From: Ruania albidiflava DSM 18029
GTDB taxonomy: Bacteria; Actinomycetota; Actinomycetes; Actinomycetales; Beutenbergiaceae
Direction: 5' to 3'
Length of the DNA: 64,000 nt
Assembly (NCBI RefSeq): GCF_000421225.1
Contig: NZ_ATWL01000003.1
Span: 124,001-188,000 of the forward strand
The notes under the pieces are model-generated. The model made no database searches. It was not told the origin of the DNA and saw nothing but the letters and a program-made list of their open reading frames with translations. Shown in pieces: positions 1-7,279 of the stretch; positions within the stretch are counted from its first letter, which is position 1; every line of letters begins with the position of its first letter. Position numbers and translations under genes: made by a program.

Positions 1-46
1 GCAGGTCGAAGAACGTCACGTCGCGTGGGGTCAGGCGGAAGCGCAC
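1..46 (-). CDS. DUF47/PhoU-like protein, N-terminal codons only (partial)
   Basis: Only the first 15 codons are in the window; the gene runs off the left edge. Read on the minus strand from a GTG at 46, the peptide is VRFRLTPRDVTFFDL. That is the characteristic start of actinobacterial DUF47 (PhoU-like) proteins, which usually accompany a Pit phosphate transporter. A GGAG motif at 53-56 lies six bases upstream of the GTG, which supports the start. Family knowledge suggests a role in phosphate uptake or its regulation. The neighbouring GlnR-type regulator fits, because such regulators often sit near phosphate genes in actinobacteria. The call rests on a short peptide. The 258 bases between this gene and the next show only a weak 6-bp hairpin near 204-218. 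Confidence 0.6.
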   Translation of the reverse strand, partial: MRFRLTPRDVTFFDL

Positions 47-304
47 AGCAGACTCCAGGAGGGGTGGGAGGGCAACTCGAACAGGCTAGAGCATTCCAGG
101 CGGCTGTGGTCCGCGCGGGGCGTGACGTGGCCCGCACGTGGGGCGTGGGCCGCGCGGGGCGGGGGAAAGGACACCGGGCCGCCCAGCGCCTGACGGCGCG
201 AAGGCCGCTCGAAGCGGCAGATGTTGGAGCCCGGGGCTAGCGCGACCCGGTGTCGCGGCCCAGTGTACGAGGCGGATCTGGGTGCTGCAGCACGCGGGCG
301 GGAG

Positions 305-1057
305 TCAGTCGGCCGGCGAGGGCTCTGCCGGCGGGGGCTCTGCCGGTGGGAGGTGGGCTGTCGGTGGCTCGGACGGTGGGCGGTCCGCCGGCAGGTCGAA
401 GCGGTACCCGACGTTGCGCACCGTGCCGATCAGCTGGTCGTGCTCCGGACCGAGCTTGGCGCGCAGCCGGCGGATGTGCACGTCCACGGTGCGGGTGCCG
501 CCGAAGTAGTCATACCCCCACACCTCCTGCAGCAGCTGTGCCCGGGTGAACACCCGCCCCGGGTGCTGGATGAGGAAGCGGAGCAGCTCGAACTCCTTGT
601 AGGTCAGGTTCAGCGCGACCCCGCGCAGCCGGGCGGTGTACCCGCCGGGATCGATGGTCAGGTCGCCGGCCTCGATCTGGTCCGGGTCGCCCGGCACGTC
701 CACGTCGCCGGCTCGTTGCACCAGCAGCCGCAACCGCGCGTCCAGCTCGGCGGGGCCGGCGGTGGCGAGCACGATGTCGGCCACACCCCAGTCGGCGCCG
801 ACCACCGGGAGCCCACCCTCGCCCAGCACCAGCAGCACCGGATGCTCCACCCCTGCGGCGTGCAGGGTGCGGCAGACGCCCCGCGCCAGGGCGAGGTCCG
901 CCCGGCCGTCCACCACCACCACGTCGGCGTCGGTGCGGGACAGCGCCGCGCGCGCCTCCGGTGGGGCAAGGTGGACCCGGTGGTGCAGCAGGGCGAGCGC
1001 TGGTACCACCGGTGGCCCGTCCGGGGGCGCGGTGGTCAGCAGCAACAGGTCTGCCAC
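305..1057 (-). CDS. GlnR/MtrA-type winged-helix response regulator
   Basis: A 250-residue OmpR-family regulator with an N-terminal receiver-like domain (about 1-115) and a C-terminal winged helix (about 130-220). The effector domain carries the typical GlnR-type recognition region ([18 protein letters not shown]) and the closing [10 protein letters not shown]. The receiver lacks the usual N-terminal acidic pair (it begins [12 protein letters not shown]), as in GlnR-like orphan regulators that may work without canonical phosphorylation; an Asp remains in VVVVDGR. The last 25 residues are a Pro/Glu-rich tail. The GTG start at 1057 has a GGGAGGAG ribosome site. No histidine kinase is adjacent. 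Likely targets are nitrogen or phosphate genes, by family inference only. Confidence 0.85.
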   Translation of the reverse strand: MADLLLLTTAPPDGPPVVPALALLHHRVHLAPPEARAALSRTDADVVVVDGRADLALARGVCRTLHAAGVEHPVLLVLGEGGLPVVGADWGVADIVLATAGPAELDARLRLLVQRAGDVDVPGDPDQIEAGDLTIDPGGYTARLRGVALNLTYKEFELLRFLIQHPGRVFTRAQLLQEVWGYDYFGGTRTVDVHIRRLRAKLGPEHDQLIGTVRNVGYRFDLPADRPPSEPPTAHLPPAEPPPAEPSPAD

Positions 1058-1166
1058 GTGCGCTCCTCCCGACCTGACGCCCTTACCCTAGCGAGTGCCC
1101 GGCGTGCTCTTCGCCGTCGAACGCCGCGGCGACCATTACGATCGACCAGATGAGGTGGACCGAGGC

Positions 1167-1895
1167 ATGATCAGCGGCACGTTCCGCGCCGTGGTGACTG
1201 CCACGGCGGCGGCCGGTATCGGCATCACTGCCTTCGGCGACCGGTTCCTGCTGGTCATCACCGTCGCAGGGATCGCCGCCCTGTTCGCGATCGGCTGGCC
1301 CACGCTGGTGGAGCTGCCCGCACGCCGGGGCGCGGCGATCGTGCTGCTGCTCACCGGTGCCGCCTCGATCGGCCTGCTGCTGCTCTGGGACGACCTGCTC
1401 TATGTGGCGGTGGTGCTCGGGCTGGCCGTCGTCGGCGCGTTCGTGCGCGAGCTGGCCCGCCGGGACGGGCGACCACGGCTGGTGGAGTCGGTCTCCGGGG
1501 TGGTGACCGGCGCCGTCGTGATGGCCTCGGCCGCCGGCTGGTTGGCGATCGGCACCGGGAAGGTCTCCGTTGGGCTGCTGCTGGTGGGTGCGGTGACGTT
1601 GACCGTCTCCTCGGCGTGCACTGCGCTGCCGATCCCCGGGTGGCTCGGCTCGGCTGCAACGATCGTGCTCGGCTGCGCCTCCGGGCTGCTGGTCGGGTCG
1701 CTGATCGAGGTGGTCGGGCTGCTCACCGGGGGCCTGGTGGGCCTGGCCGCCGGGGTGCTCACCGCAGCGGTCCATGCCCTGTTCGGGCAGTTCCCGGCCT
1801 CCGGCAGGCCGACGGCGGCACTTGCAGCGGCGATGCTCCCGGTCGCCGTGGCAGGGGTGCCGGTCTACGTCGTGGGTCGGCTGGTGCTGGGCTGA
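1167..1895 (+). CDS. multi-pass membrane protein of unknown function
   Basis: I do not recognise this family. The 242-residue product has about seven to eight hydrophobic segments separated by short loops, and one charged stretch (about 90-105, RELARRDGRPR). Glycine- and valine-rich helices near the C-terminus (LLTGGLVGLAAGVLTA) look like close-packed membrane helices. The ATG at 1167 is chosen because GAGG at 1153-1156 is correctly placed, and upstream codons read as non-protein-like. It is divergent from the GlnR-type regulator, so the ~110 bases between them must hold two promoters. Some actinobacterial permease-like proteins look similar, but no motif fixes a substrate. Confidence 0.7.
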   Translation: MISGTFRAVVTATAAAGIGITAFGDRFLLVITVAGIAALFAIGWPTLVELPARRGAAIVLLLTGAASIGLLLLWDDLLYVAVVLGLAVVGAFVRELARRDGRPRLVESVSGVVTGAVVMASAAGWLAIGTGKVSVGLLLVGAVTLTVSSACTALPIPGWLGSAATIVLGCASGLLVGSLIEVVGLLTGGLVGLAAGVLTAAVHALFGQFPASGRPTAALAAAMLPVAVAGVPVYVVGRLVLG

Positions 1896-2042
1896 GCGTC
1901 CGTCCTGCACAGGAGCCGGCGGGAAAAGGCCTCGCAGCGGCGGCCGGTGCTCGGTAGGCTGACGCTCATGTGGCTGTGACCCTCACCTGTCCTGTGCCCG
2001 CGGCGTCGCCCGGCAGGACCCCGCACGACCTCGAGGACACCT

Positions 2043-3767
2043 GTGACCACAGCTCCCACTGCGCCCGGTTCCGCCGCCCACCTGCGGATCGAGGGCGTCT
2101 CCTGCTCCTTCGGCACCCGCCGGGTGCTCACCGACGTCTCCGTGTTGGTCCCCGCCAGCCGGCGCACAGGGCTGATCGGCGAGAACGGCTCCGGTAAGAC
2201 CACGCTGCTGCGGATCGCTGCGGGACTGCTGCGCCCGGACGGCGGTGCTGTGCACGTCACGGCGCCCGGAGGGCGAACGCCGCGGGTCGGGCTGCTGCAC
2301 CAGGAGAGCCCGTTCGCGCCCACCGACTCAGTCACCCAGGCCCTGGAAGCAGCGATCGCACCGGTCCGCCAGGCCGCCGCTGCTGTGGACTCCGCCGGCG
2401 CCAGACTGGCGACAGCCCCGGGGGACCCCGCCGTCGAGACCGCGTTCGCCACCGCCCTGGAGACCGCCGAACGCATGGAAGCCTGGAGCGTCGACGCCCG
2501 GGTGGAGGCGATGCTCGCCGGGCTGGGACTGGCCGACCTACCGCGCGACCGGCCCACCAGCACGCTCTCCGGCGGCCAGCGGGCCCGGCTGGCGCTGGCC
2601 TGGCTGCTGCTGTCCGCCCCGGACGTGCTGCTCCTGGACGAACCGACCAACCACCTCGACGACGCCGCGGCCGCCCACCTGCAGCAGGTCCTGGCCGACT
2701 GGCCCGGCCCGGTGCTGCTGGCCAGCCACGACCGGGCCTTCCTGGACGAGACGGTGAGCTCCCTGGTGGACCTGGACCCCGCACCGATGCCGCACGCGGT
2801 GGCCGGCCCACTGGTCGGCGACGGTGACGGCTCCGGGATCGGCACGGTCAGCTTCACCGGCAGCTACACCGACTACCTGCACGCACGCATGGATGCGCGC
2901 GCCCGCTGGGAGCAGCAGTACATAGCCGAGCAGGATGAGCTGGGGCAGCTGCGCGCGGCCGTGCGGGACTCCCACACCGTGGGCCACCCCGGTCGCGCAC
3001 CGCGCACCGAGGCCCGTGCGGCGAAGAAGTTCTACGCTGACCGCAACGCCAAGGTCGTCTCCCGGCGGGTGAACGACGCCCGCACCCGCCTGGCCCAGCT
3101 GGAGGAGAGCCAGCTGCGCAAACCGCCCCGCGAGCTGTGGTTCCGCGGGCTGACGGTCGGCGCGGACCGCGCTCGCCGGTCCTGGACCGGACCGGTGCTC
3201 ACCGCCACCCAGGTGTCGGTGCCGGGGCGGCTGCCGGTGACCTCGCTGAGCGTGGCAGCGGGGGAGAAGTGGCTGGTCACCGGCCCGAACGGGTCCGGCA
3301 AGTCCACGCTGCTGCAGCTGCTCGCCGGCGACCTGCACCCGTGGGCCGGATCGGTCAACGCCCCGGGAGCCCTGCGCATCGGTCTGCTCGCCCAGGAGGT
3401 GCACCTCCCGGACCCGCAGCGCCGGGGCGAGGGGCGCACCGCCCGGCAGGCGTATGCGGACCTGGTCGGTGCCGAGCGTGCCGAGCAGGTGCCGCTGAGC
3501 ACGTTCGCGCTGCTGCCCGGCCGGGACGAGAACCGCCCGGTCGGCGTGCTCAGCGTCGGCCAGCGGCGCCGGCTCGCACTCGCCGTGCTGCTCGCCGACC
3601 CACCGGACGTGCTGCTCCTGGACGAGCCGACCAACCACCTCTCCCTGCTGCTGGTCACCCAGCTCGAAGCCGCCATCGGCGACTACCCGGGCAGCGTCGT
3701 CCTCGCCTCGCACGACCGTTGGTTGCGCCGGTCCTGGACCGGGCACCGGCTGGACCTGAGCACGTGA
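2043..3767 (+). CDS. ABC-F family ATPase (ribosome-associated type)
   Basis: A 574-residue soluble protein with two fused ABC ATPase domains and no membrane segments, typical of ABC-F translation or resistance factors. Domain 1 has Walker A GENGSGKTT, signature LSGGQ and Walker B LLLDEPTNHLDD. Domain 2 has GPNGSGKST, a variant signature LSVGQ, and LLLDEPTNHLSL. The inter-domain region (about 270-370) is rich in Arg, Ala and Glu and should form the interdomain linker helices that reach the ribosomal tRNA site in this family. A GTG start at 2043 follows CGAGGAC. The family includes both housekeeping factors and macrolide/lincosamide protection proteins; which applies cannot be decided here. Nothing nearby suggests an antibiotic cluster. 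Confidence 0.85.
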   Translation: MTTAPTAPGSAAHLRIEGVSCSFGTRRVLTDVSVLVPASRRTGLIGENGSGKTTLLRIAAGLLRPDGGAVHVTAPGGRTPRVGLLHQESPFAPTDSVTQALEAAIAPVRQAAAAVDSAGARLATAPGDPAVETAFATALETAERMEAWSVDARVEAMLAGLGLADLPRDRPTSTLSGGQRARLALAWLLLSAPDVLLLDEPTNHLDDAAAAHLQQVLADWPGPVLLASHDRAFLDETVSSLVDLDPAPMPHAVAGPLVGDGDGSGIGTVSFTGSYTDYLHARMDARARWEQQYIAEQDELGQLRAAVRDSHTVGHPGRAPRTEARAAKKFYADRNAKVVSRRVNDARTRLAQLEESQLRKPPRELWFRGLTVGADRARRSWTGPVLTATQVSVPGRLPVTSLSVAAGEKWLVTGPNGSGKSTLLQLLAGDLHPWAGSVNAPGALRIGLLAQEVHLPDPQRRGEGRTARQAYADLVGAERAEQVPLSTFALLPGRDENRPVGVLSVGQRRRLALAVLLADPPDVLLLDEPTNHLSLLLVTQLEAAIGDYPGSVVLASHDRWLRRSWTGHRLDLST

Positions 3768-3779
3768 GGATCTCCTGCG

Positions 3780-4277
3780 CTAGTCAGCGAGCTGCTGACT
3801 GAGCCGCTGGCCCCACTGCCGAGCACGATCGACCTCTCCGTCGATGAGCGGACCGTGGTAGCCGTAGACGAGGAAGTGCTCCGGAGCGGTCACGGAGAAG
3901 CCGCGCCGGCGGGCCAGCCGGGTGGCGCTGTGGGACGCCGCCCCCGGCAGCAGGGGCATGTTCACGCGTGTGTCGAAGGCGACGAAGTCCTGCGGGTGGC
4001 CACCGGTGGGCAGCGCCTGGAGCCACTCCCGGATCCCGCCGGGAGTACGGTCGCCACCGCGGCGGGCAGCTTCCTCCCGAGTAGCCTCCCGCGACATGGT
4101 GAAGGTGTGCGTCGGCCCGCCGACGACGACCACGTCCACATCGGGTGGCACATCGGTCGGAGCGTCGGCGACGTGGGTGAGGGTGACCTCGGCGCCGGTG
4201 GACAGGCCGTCGGCGACCGCCTGGGCGATCGCGGCGGTGTTGCCGAACATGGACTCGTAGACGACGAGCGCGCGCAT
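3780..4277 (-). CDS. flavodoxin family protein
   Basis: A 165-residue flavodoxin-like protein. The N-terminus (ALVVYESMFGNTAAIAQAVADGL) contains the phosphate-binding loop that holds FMN in this fold, followed by the VVVVGGPTHTFTMSRE loop. No cysteine pair or transmembrane segment is present, so it should be a small cytosolic electron carrier or flavin reductase. It is divergent from a DosR-like regulator, and the space between them contains a DosR-box-like palindrome. This suggests it belongs to a hypoxia/stationary-phase group together with the universal stress protein and BON protein. The start at 4277 has an AGGAA ribosome site. The redox partner is unknown. Confidence 0.82.
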   Translation of the reverse strand: MRALVVYESMFGNTAAIAQAVADGLSTGAEVTLTHVADAPTDVPPDVDVVVVGGPTHTFTMSREATREEAARRGGDRTPGGIREWLQALPTGGHPQDFVAFDTRVNMPLLPGAASHSATRLARRRGFSVTAPEHFLVYGYHGPLIDGEVDRARQWGQRLSQQLAD

Positions 4278-4347
4278 GGTGTTCCTCGATCCTTGATCGT
4301 CACATCGGGTGTGCTGCCAGTCTTCGGCCCCCGACCGGGGCGCTGTT

Positions 4348-4361
4348 GGGTCCTTGGTCCC
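4348..4361. promoter_or_regulatory. DosR-box-like palindrome between flavodoxin and regulator
   Basis: GGGTCCTTGGTCCC matches the mycobacterial DosR consensus GGGACTWWAGTCCC at 11 of 14 positions. It lies between the divergent flavodoxin and DosR-like genes, about 70 bases from the first and 110 from the second. This is an inference from motif similarity; three better or similar sites stand in front of the UspA and BON genes. Confidence 0.45.
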
Positions 4362-4471
4362 ACGGGCGCCCCCGGCCTCTCACGTGCAGGTCGAAGGGGC
4401 GCTCGGTACACTGCGGTATCGATGCCGCAGCGGTGCCGGCACTCCAGCGCAGGGGTGAGAGGTGGTGGCTG

Positions 4472-5173
4472 ATGACCAGGGTCTTCCTCGTCGATGACCA
4501 TGAGGTCGTCCGCAGCGGTGTTGCCGGTGTCGTGGACCTGCAGCCGGACCTCCAGGTGGTCGGAGAAGCCTCCAGCTGCGCAGAGGCGCGGCGCCGGATC
4601 GCGGCCGTCCGTCCCGATGTCGCAGTGCTGGACGTCATGCTGCCGGACGGCAACGGTATCGACCTGTGCCGTGACATCCGGCAGTCGCACCCTGACGTGC
4701 GGTGCCTGGTCCTGACCGCGTTCGAGGACGACGACGCGCTCCTGGCGGCGGTGATGGCCGATGCCTCCGGGTACCTGCTGAAGACCCTCCGCACCGCCGA
4801 CATCACCGGGGCCATCCGTGCCGTGGCCGCCGGACGGACGTTGCTGGACCCGTCGATGAAGAGACGGGCTACGCAGCGGATGCGTGCCGACCACGACGAT
4901 GATCCCCGGTTCCGGTCGCTGAGCCTGCGGGAGCGGCAGATCCTCGCCCTGATCGCTGACGCGCTCACCAACCGGCAGATCAGCGACCGGCTCGGGCTGG
5001 CGGAGAAGACGGTGAAGAACTACGTCTCCTCCATGCTGGGCAAGCTCGGGTTCGAGCACCGCACCCAGGCCGCCGTCTTCGAGCTGGAGCGGACCGCCGG
5101 TTCTGCGCGGCCGGCAGCTGCGCAGGTTCCGCACACCGGTGGCCATCGGGCCGGTCCGGGCCCGAGGAGCTGA
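4472..5173 (+). CDS. DosR/DevR-like NarL-family response regulator
   Basis: A 233-residue regulator with a receiver domain (1-120) and a LuxR-type helix-turn-helix (about 148-205, SLRERQILALIADALTNRQI). All key receiver residues are present: Asp8-Asp9, phospho-acceptor Asp54 in VAVLDVMLPDGNG, Thr82 and Lys104. The recognition helix LAEKTVKNYVSSML is almost the DosR type. In mycobacteria DosR controls the hypoxia/nitric-oxide dormancy regulon, which includes universal stress proteins, as seen next door. The ATG at 4472 is preferred over the earlier in-frame ATG at 4346 because GAGAGGTGG precedes it and homology begins there. No DosS/DosT-like kinase is in the window, so the signal input must lie elsewhere. 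Confidence 0.85.
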   Translation: MTRVFLVDDHEVVRSGVAGVVDLQPDLQVVGEASSCAEARRRIAAVRPDVAVLDVMLPDGNGIDLCRDIRQSHPDVRCLVLTAFEDDDALLAAVMADASGYLLKTLRTADITGAIRAVAAGRTLLDPSMKRRATQRMRADHDDDPRFRSLSLRERQILALIADALTNRQISDRLGLAEKTVKNYVSSMLGKLGFEHRTQAAVFELERTAGSARPAAAQVPHTGGHRAGPGPRS

Positions 5174-5195
5174 CTCGCCCGGGCCGGCCTGGGCC

Positions 5196-5678
5196 TCAGC
5201 CAGCGTCCGAGCGGGACCTGCCCTTCTCGGTGCTGCCCTGCTCCTGGGTCTCCTCGTCGCCGTGCATGATCAGCACCGGGCAGTGCGCGTGCTGGGCACA
5301 GGCCGCGCTGACCGAACCGAGGAGCATCCCGACGAAACCGCCGTGCCCGCGGCTCCCGAGCACGAGCATCGCGCTGGTCTTGCTCAGATCGATGAGGGTG
5401 GGTGCGGGTGGGCCGGACAGCACGGTGCGGGTCAGGTCCTCGGGCGGCTCGTCGTCGAACGCCTCAGCGATCGCAGCAGCGAGGCTCTCGCCGGCGTCTT
5501 CCTCCGGTGACCAGTGCGCGACCAGGTAGGGGTCGGTGAACGCCGGATACGACCAGGTGATCACTGCCTCCAGCGGTGCGTCGAGTGCCGTGGCCAGCCG
5601 TGCGGCATACCGCAGAGCGGCCACCGATGAGCTCGACCCGTCCACACCGACGACGATGCGGTCCCTGTTGATGTCCAT
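5196..5678 (-). CDS. universal stress protein, UspA family
   Basis: A 160-residue single-domain Usp. The N-terminal VGVDGSSSS and the C-terminal ATP-binding signature G-x2-G-x9-G-S (GSRGHGGFVGMLLGSVSAA) are intact, so this is the ATP-binding type. It is convergent with the DosR-like gene and divergent from the BON protein. Upstream on its own strand, a GATAGT -10-like box sits near the start codon, with a DosR-box-like site at 5714-5727, roughly -34 to -47. That is an ideal position for an activator. Usp proteins of this kind are classic members of DosR regulons. The C-terminal tail (EETQEQGSTEKGRSR) is charged and probably disordered. Confidence 0.88.
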   Translation of the reverse strand: MDINRDRIVVGVDGSSSSVAALRYAARLATALDAPLEAVITWSYPAFTDPYLVAHWSPEEDAGESLAAAIAEAFDDEPPEDLTRTVLSGPPAPTLIDLSKTSAMLVLGSRGHGGFVGMLLGSVSAACAQHAHCPVLIMHGDEETQEQGSTEKGRSRSDAG

Positions 5679-5713
5679 GCCCCTACTATCCCCCGGTCTC
5701 GGCGTGCGCGGCC

Positions 5714-5727
5714 GGGACGAAAGTCAC
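5714..5727. promoter_or_regulatory. DosR-box-like site upstream of uspA
   Basis: GGGACGAAAGTCAC agrees with the DosR consensus GGGACTWWAGTCCC at 12 of 14 positions. It lies 36 to 49 bases before the uspA ATG on the minus strand, next to a GATAGT -10-like element, so it is placed where an activator would contact RNA polymerase. It may also serve the divergent BON gene. Confidence 0.5.
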
Positions 5728-5743
5728 ATGGTCAGCCGGCGCC

Positions 5744-5785
5744 CCCGGCGTGGGACCTAGGACGCCCCGGCGTGGGACTTAGGAC
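5744..5785 (+). repeat. 20-bp direct repeat, two DosR-box-like sites upstream of BON gene
   Basis: A 20-base unit beginning CCCGGCGTGGGAC occurs at 5744-5763 and again at 5766-5785, differing at one base and spaced 22 bp, two helical turns. Each copy holds a DosR-like box: GGGACCTAGGACGC (5752-5765) and GGGACTTAGGACCC (5774-5787, 12 of 14 matches). The same-face spacing suggests cooperative binding of regulator dimers upstream of the BON-phosphoribosyltransferase operon. Confidence 0.5.
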
Positions 5786-5853
5786 CCTGCCGCCGCCGGC
5801 GGGTGCAGGTGAGCGTGGGAGGTGCAGCTTCGCACCGCGGGAAAGGACCACCG

Positions 5854-6519
5854 ATGACCATCGCAACAGACCGAGACCTCGATGTGCAGGCACTGGTCAG
5901 CGCAGAGCTCGAATGGACTCCGGACGTGGACTGCACCGGAATCGTGGTGGCTGTGGAGCACGGCGCCGTCGTGCTCTCCGGGGAGGTGGACAGCTACGCC
6001 GAGCGGCTCGCGGCCCGACGAGCAGCCCTGCGCGTGCGCGGCGTCCGGGCGGTCGTGGACAACCTCACCGTTCACCCACGGTCACCGTGGCCGGTCACGG
6101 AGGCCGGCATCGCCCAACGGGTCGAGCGGTCCCTGCGGGAGACCAGCGACGTTCCCGAGGCGGTCACGGCCGAGATCCACGCCCGCACCGTCACACTGGT
6201 CGGCGAGGTGGACTGGGACTTCCAGCGGCACGCTGCCCAGCGGGCTGTGCAGTACCTGCGAGGCGTGGGCACGGTCCACAACCTCATCAGTCTCACCGCC
6301 CGGGTGCCGGCTCCTGGGACCCAGGAACAGATCAGGACCGCGATCACCCGCAACGCACAGCTGGACGTGACGCGGATCCGCGTGCTCGTCTCCGGGAGCC
6401 GGGTCACGCTCACCGGCACCGTGAAGTCCTGGTCCCAACGTGCCCAGGCCGGCCATGCGGCCTGGGCGTCACCGCACGTGGTCGAGGTGGACAACCAGAT
6501 CATCGTCCGCACCTACTGA
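5854..6519 (+). CDS. protein with three BON domains
   Basis: A 221-residue protein built from three BON (bacterial OsmY and nodulation) domains at about 8-75, 80-150 and 155-221. Each shows the hydrophobic V-x-V-x-x-G-x-V-x-L-x-G core (AVVLSGEVDS, TVTLVGEVDW, RVTLTGTVKS). BON domains bind membranes or lipids and are linked to osmotic and envelope stress. No signal peptide is visible, so it is probably cytoplasmic or at the inner face of the membrane. The ATG at 5854 follows GGAAAGGA. It lies 34 bases before the phosphoribosyltransferase and is probably co-transcribed with it under the DosR-like sites upstream. Confidence 0.85.
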   Translation: MTIATDRDLDVQALVSAELEWTPDVDCTGIVVAVEHGAVVLSGEVDSYAERLAARRAALRVRGVRAVVDNLTVHPRSPWPVTEAGIAQRVERSLRETSDVPEAVTAEIHARTVTLVGEVDWDFQRHAAQRAVQYLRGVGTVHNLISLTARVPAPGTQEQIRTAITRNAQLDVTRIRVLVSGSRVTLTGTVKSWSQRAQAGHAAWASPHVVEVDNQIIVRTY

Positions 6520-6553
6520 GACCCCGCACCCGTTCAGACCCCAGGAGCCAACC

Positions 6554-7279
6554 ATGTCACCCGCCGCGCCGTCGAGCACCCGAAGTGCTTGCACGATGGT
6601 GACCCCGCCGGGTCAACGGCCCGGCCCACGAGGGATGATGTTCCGCGATCGACGCGACGCCGGGCGACGACTGGGCCGCGAGCTGGTCAGCAGAGGGGAG
6701 CAGGTGTCGGTGGTCTGCGGACTGCTGCCGGGTGGCGTGCTCGTAGCAGCCGAGGTGGCCGACGTGCTGGCTGTACCCCTGGACGTCATCGTCGTGCGCA
6801 AGCTCGGGTTACCCGCTCGCCCCGGTATGGCCATGGGCGCCATCGGCGAGGACTGGGTCCGGCTCATCGACGCAGCCCTCCTTCGGCGCGCTGGAGCGAC
6901 GTTCGGTGACTTCGCGGCCGCGGAGCGCAGGGAGCGGGAGGTGCTCGACCGGTGGGTCGAGGCGGTCCGCGGCGATCACCGGCCACGGGACCTGATCGGG
7001 CAGACTGTCCTGATCGTCGACGACGGAATCACCAGCTGGGTGACGATGTCGGCGGCCAGCCTCGTTGCCCGCAAGCGCGGTGCTGCACGGGTGATCGCCG
7101 CAGCGCCCGTCGCCAGCCTCATGGCCGTGCCTCGGATCACTGGCGCCGCTCAGGTGGTCTGTCTCGAGCAGCGGCCGCACGTCCAGGCTGTCTCCGCCTG
7201 CTACCGGGACTTTCCGCAGACCACCGCCAGCCAGGTGTACGCCCTGCTCGGCGACCGGCCCGAGCTCACGGCGTCCTGA
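6554..7279 (+). CDS. phosphoribosyltransferase-fold protein with altered PRPP loop
   Basis: A 241-residue type I phosphoribosyltransferase fold. The core VCGLLPGGVLVAAEVADVL, IVVRKLGLPARPG and VLIVDDGITSWVTMSAA follows the family order. The PRPP loop is normally DDGIATGAT; here it reads DDGITSWVT, with Trp in place of the Gly. This could impair PRPP binding or change substrate. Dormancy-associated proteins of this family exist in mycobacteria, and the neighbours here (BON, UspA, DosR-like) fit. An AGGAG site supports the ATG at 6554, although internal ATGs at 6596 and 6635 could also be used. Codon 86 is a rare TTA leucine. The 3' end overlaps the convergent SulP gene by 14 bases. Confidence 0.75.
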   Translation: MSPAAPSSTRSACTMVTPPGQRPGPRGMMFRDRRDAGRRLGRELVSRGEQVSVVCGLLPGGVLVAAEVADVLAVPLDVIVVRKLGLPARPGMAMGAIGEDWVRLIDAALLRRAGATFGDFAAAERREREVLDRWVEAVRGDHRPRDLIGQTVLIVDDGITSWVTMSAASLVARKRGAARVIAAAPVASLMAVPRITGAAQVVCLEQRPHVQAVSACYRDFPQTTASQVYALLGDRPELTAS

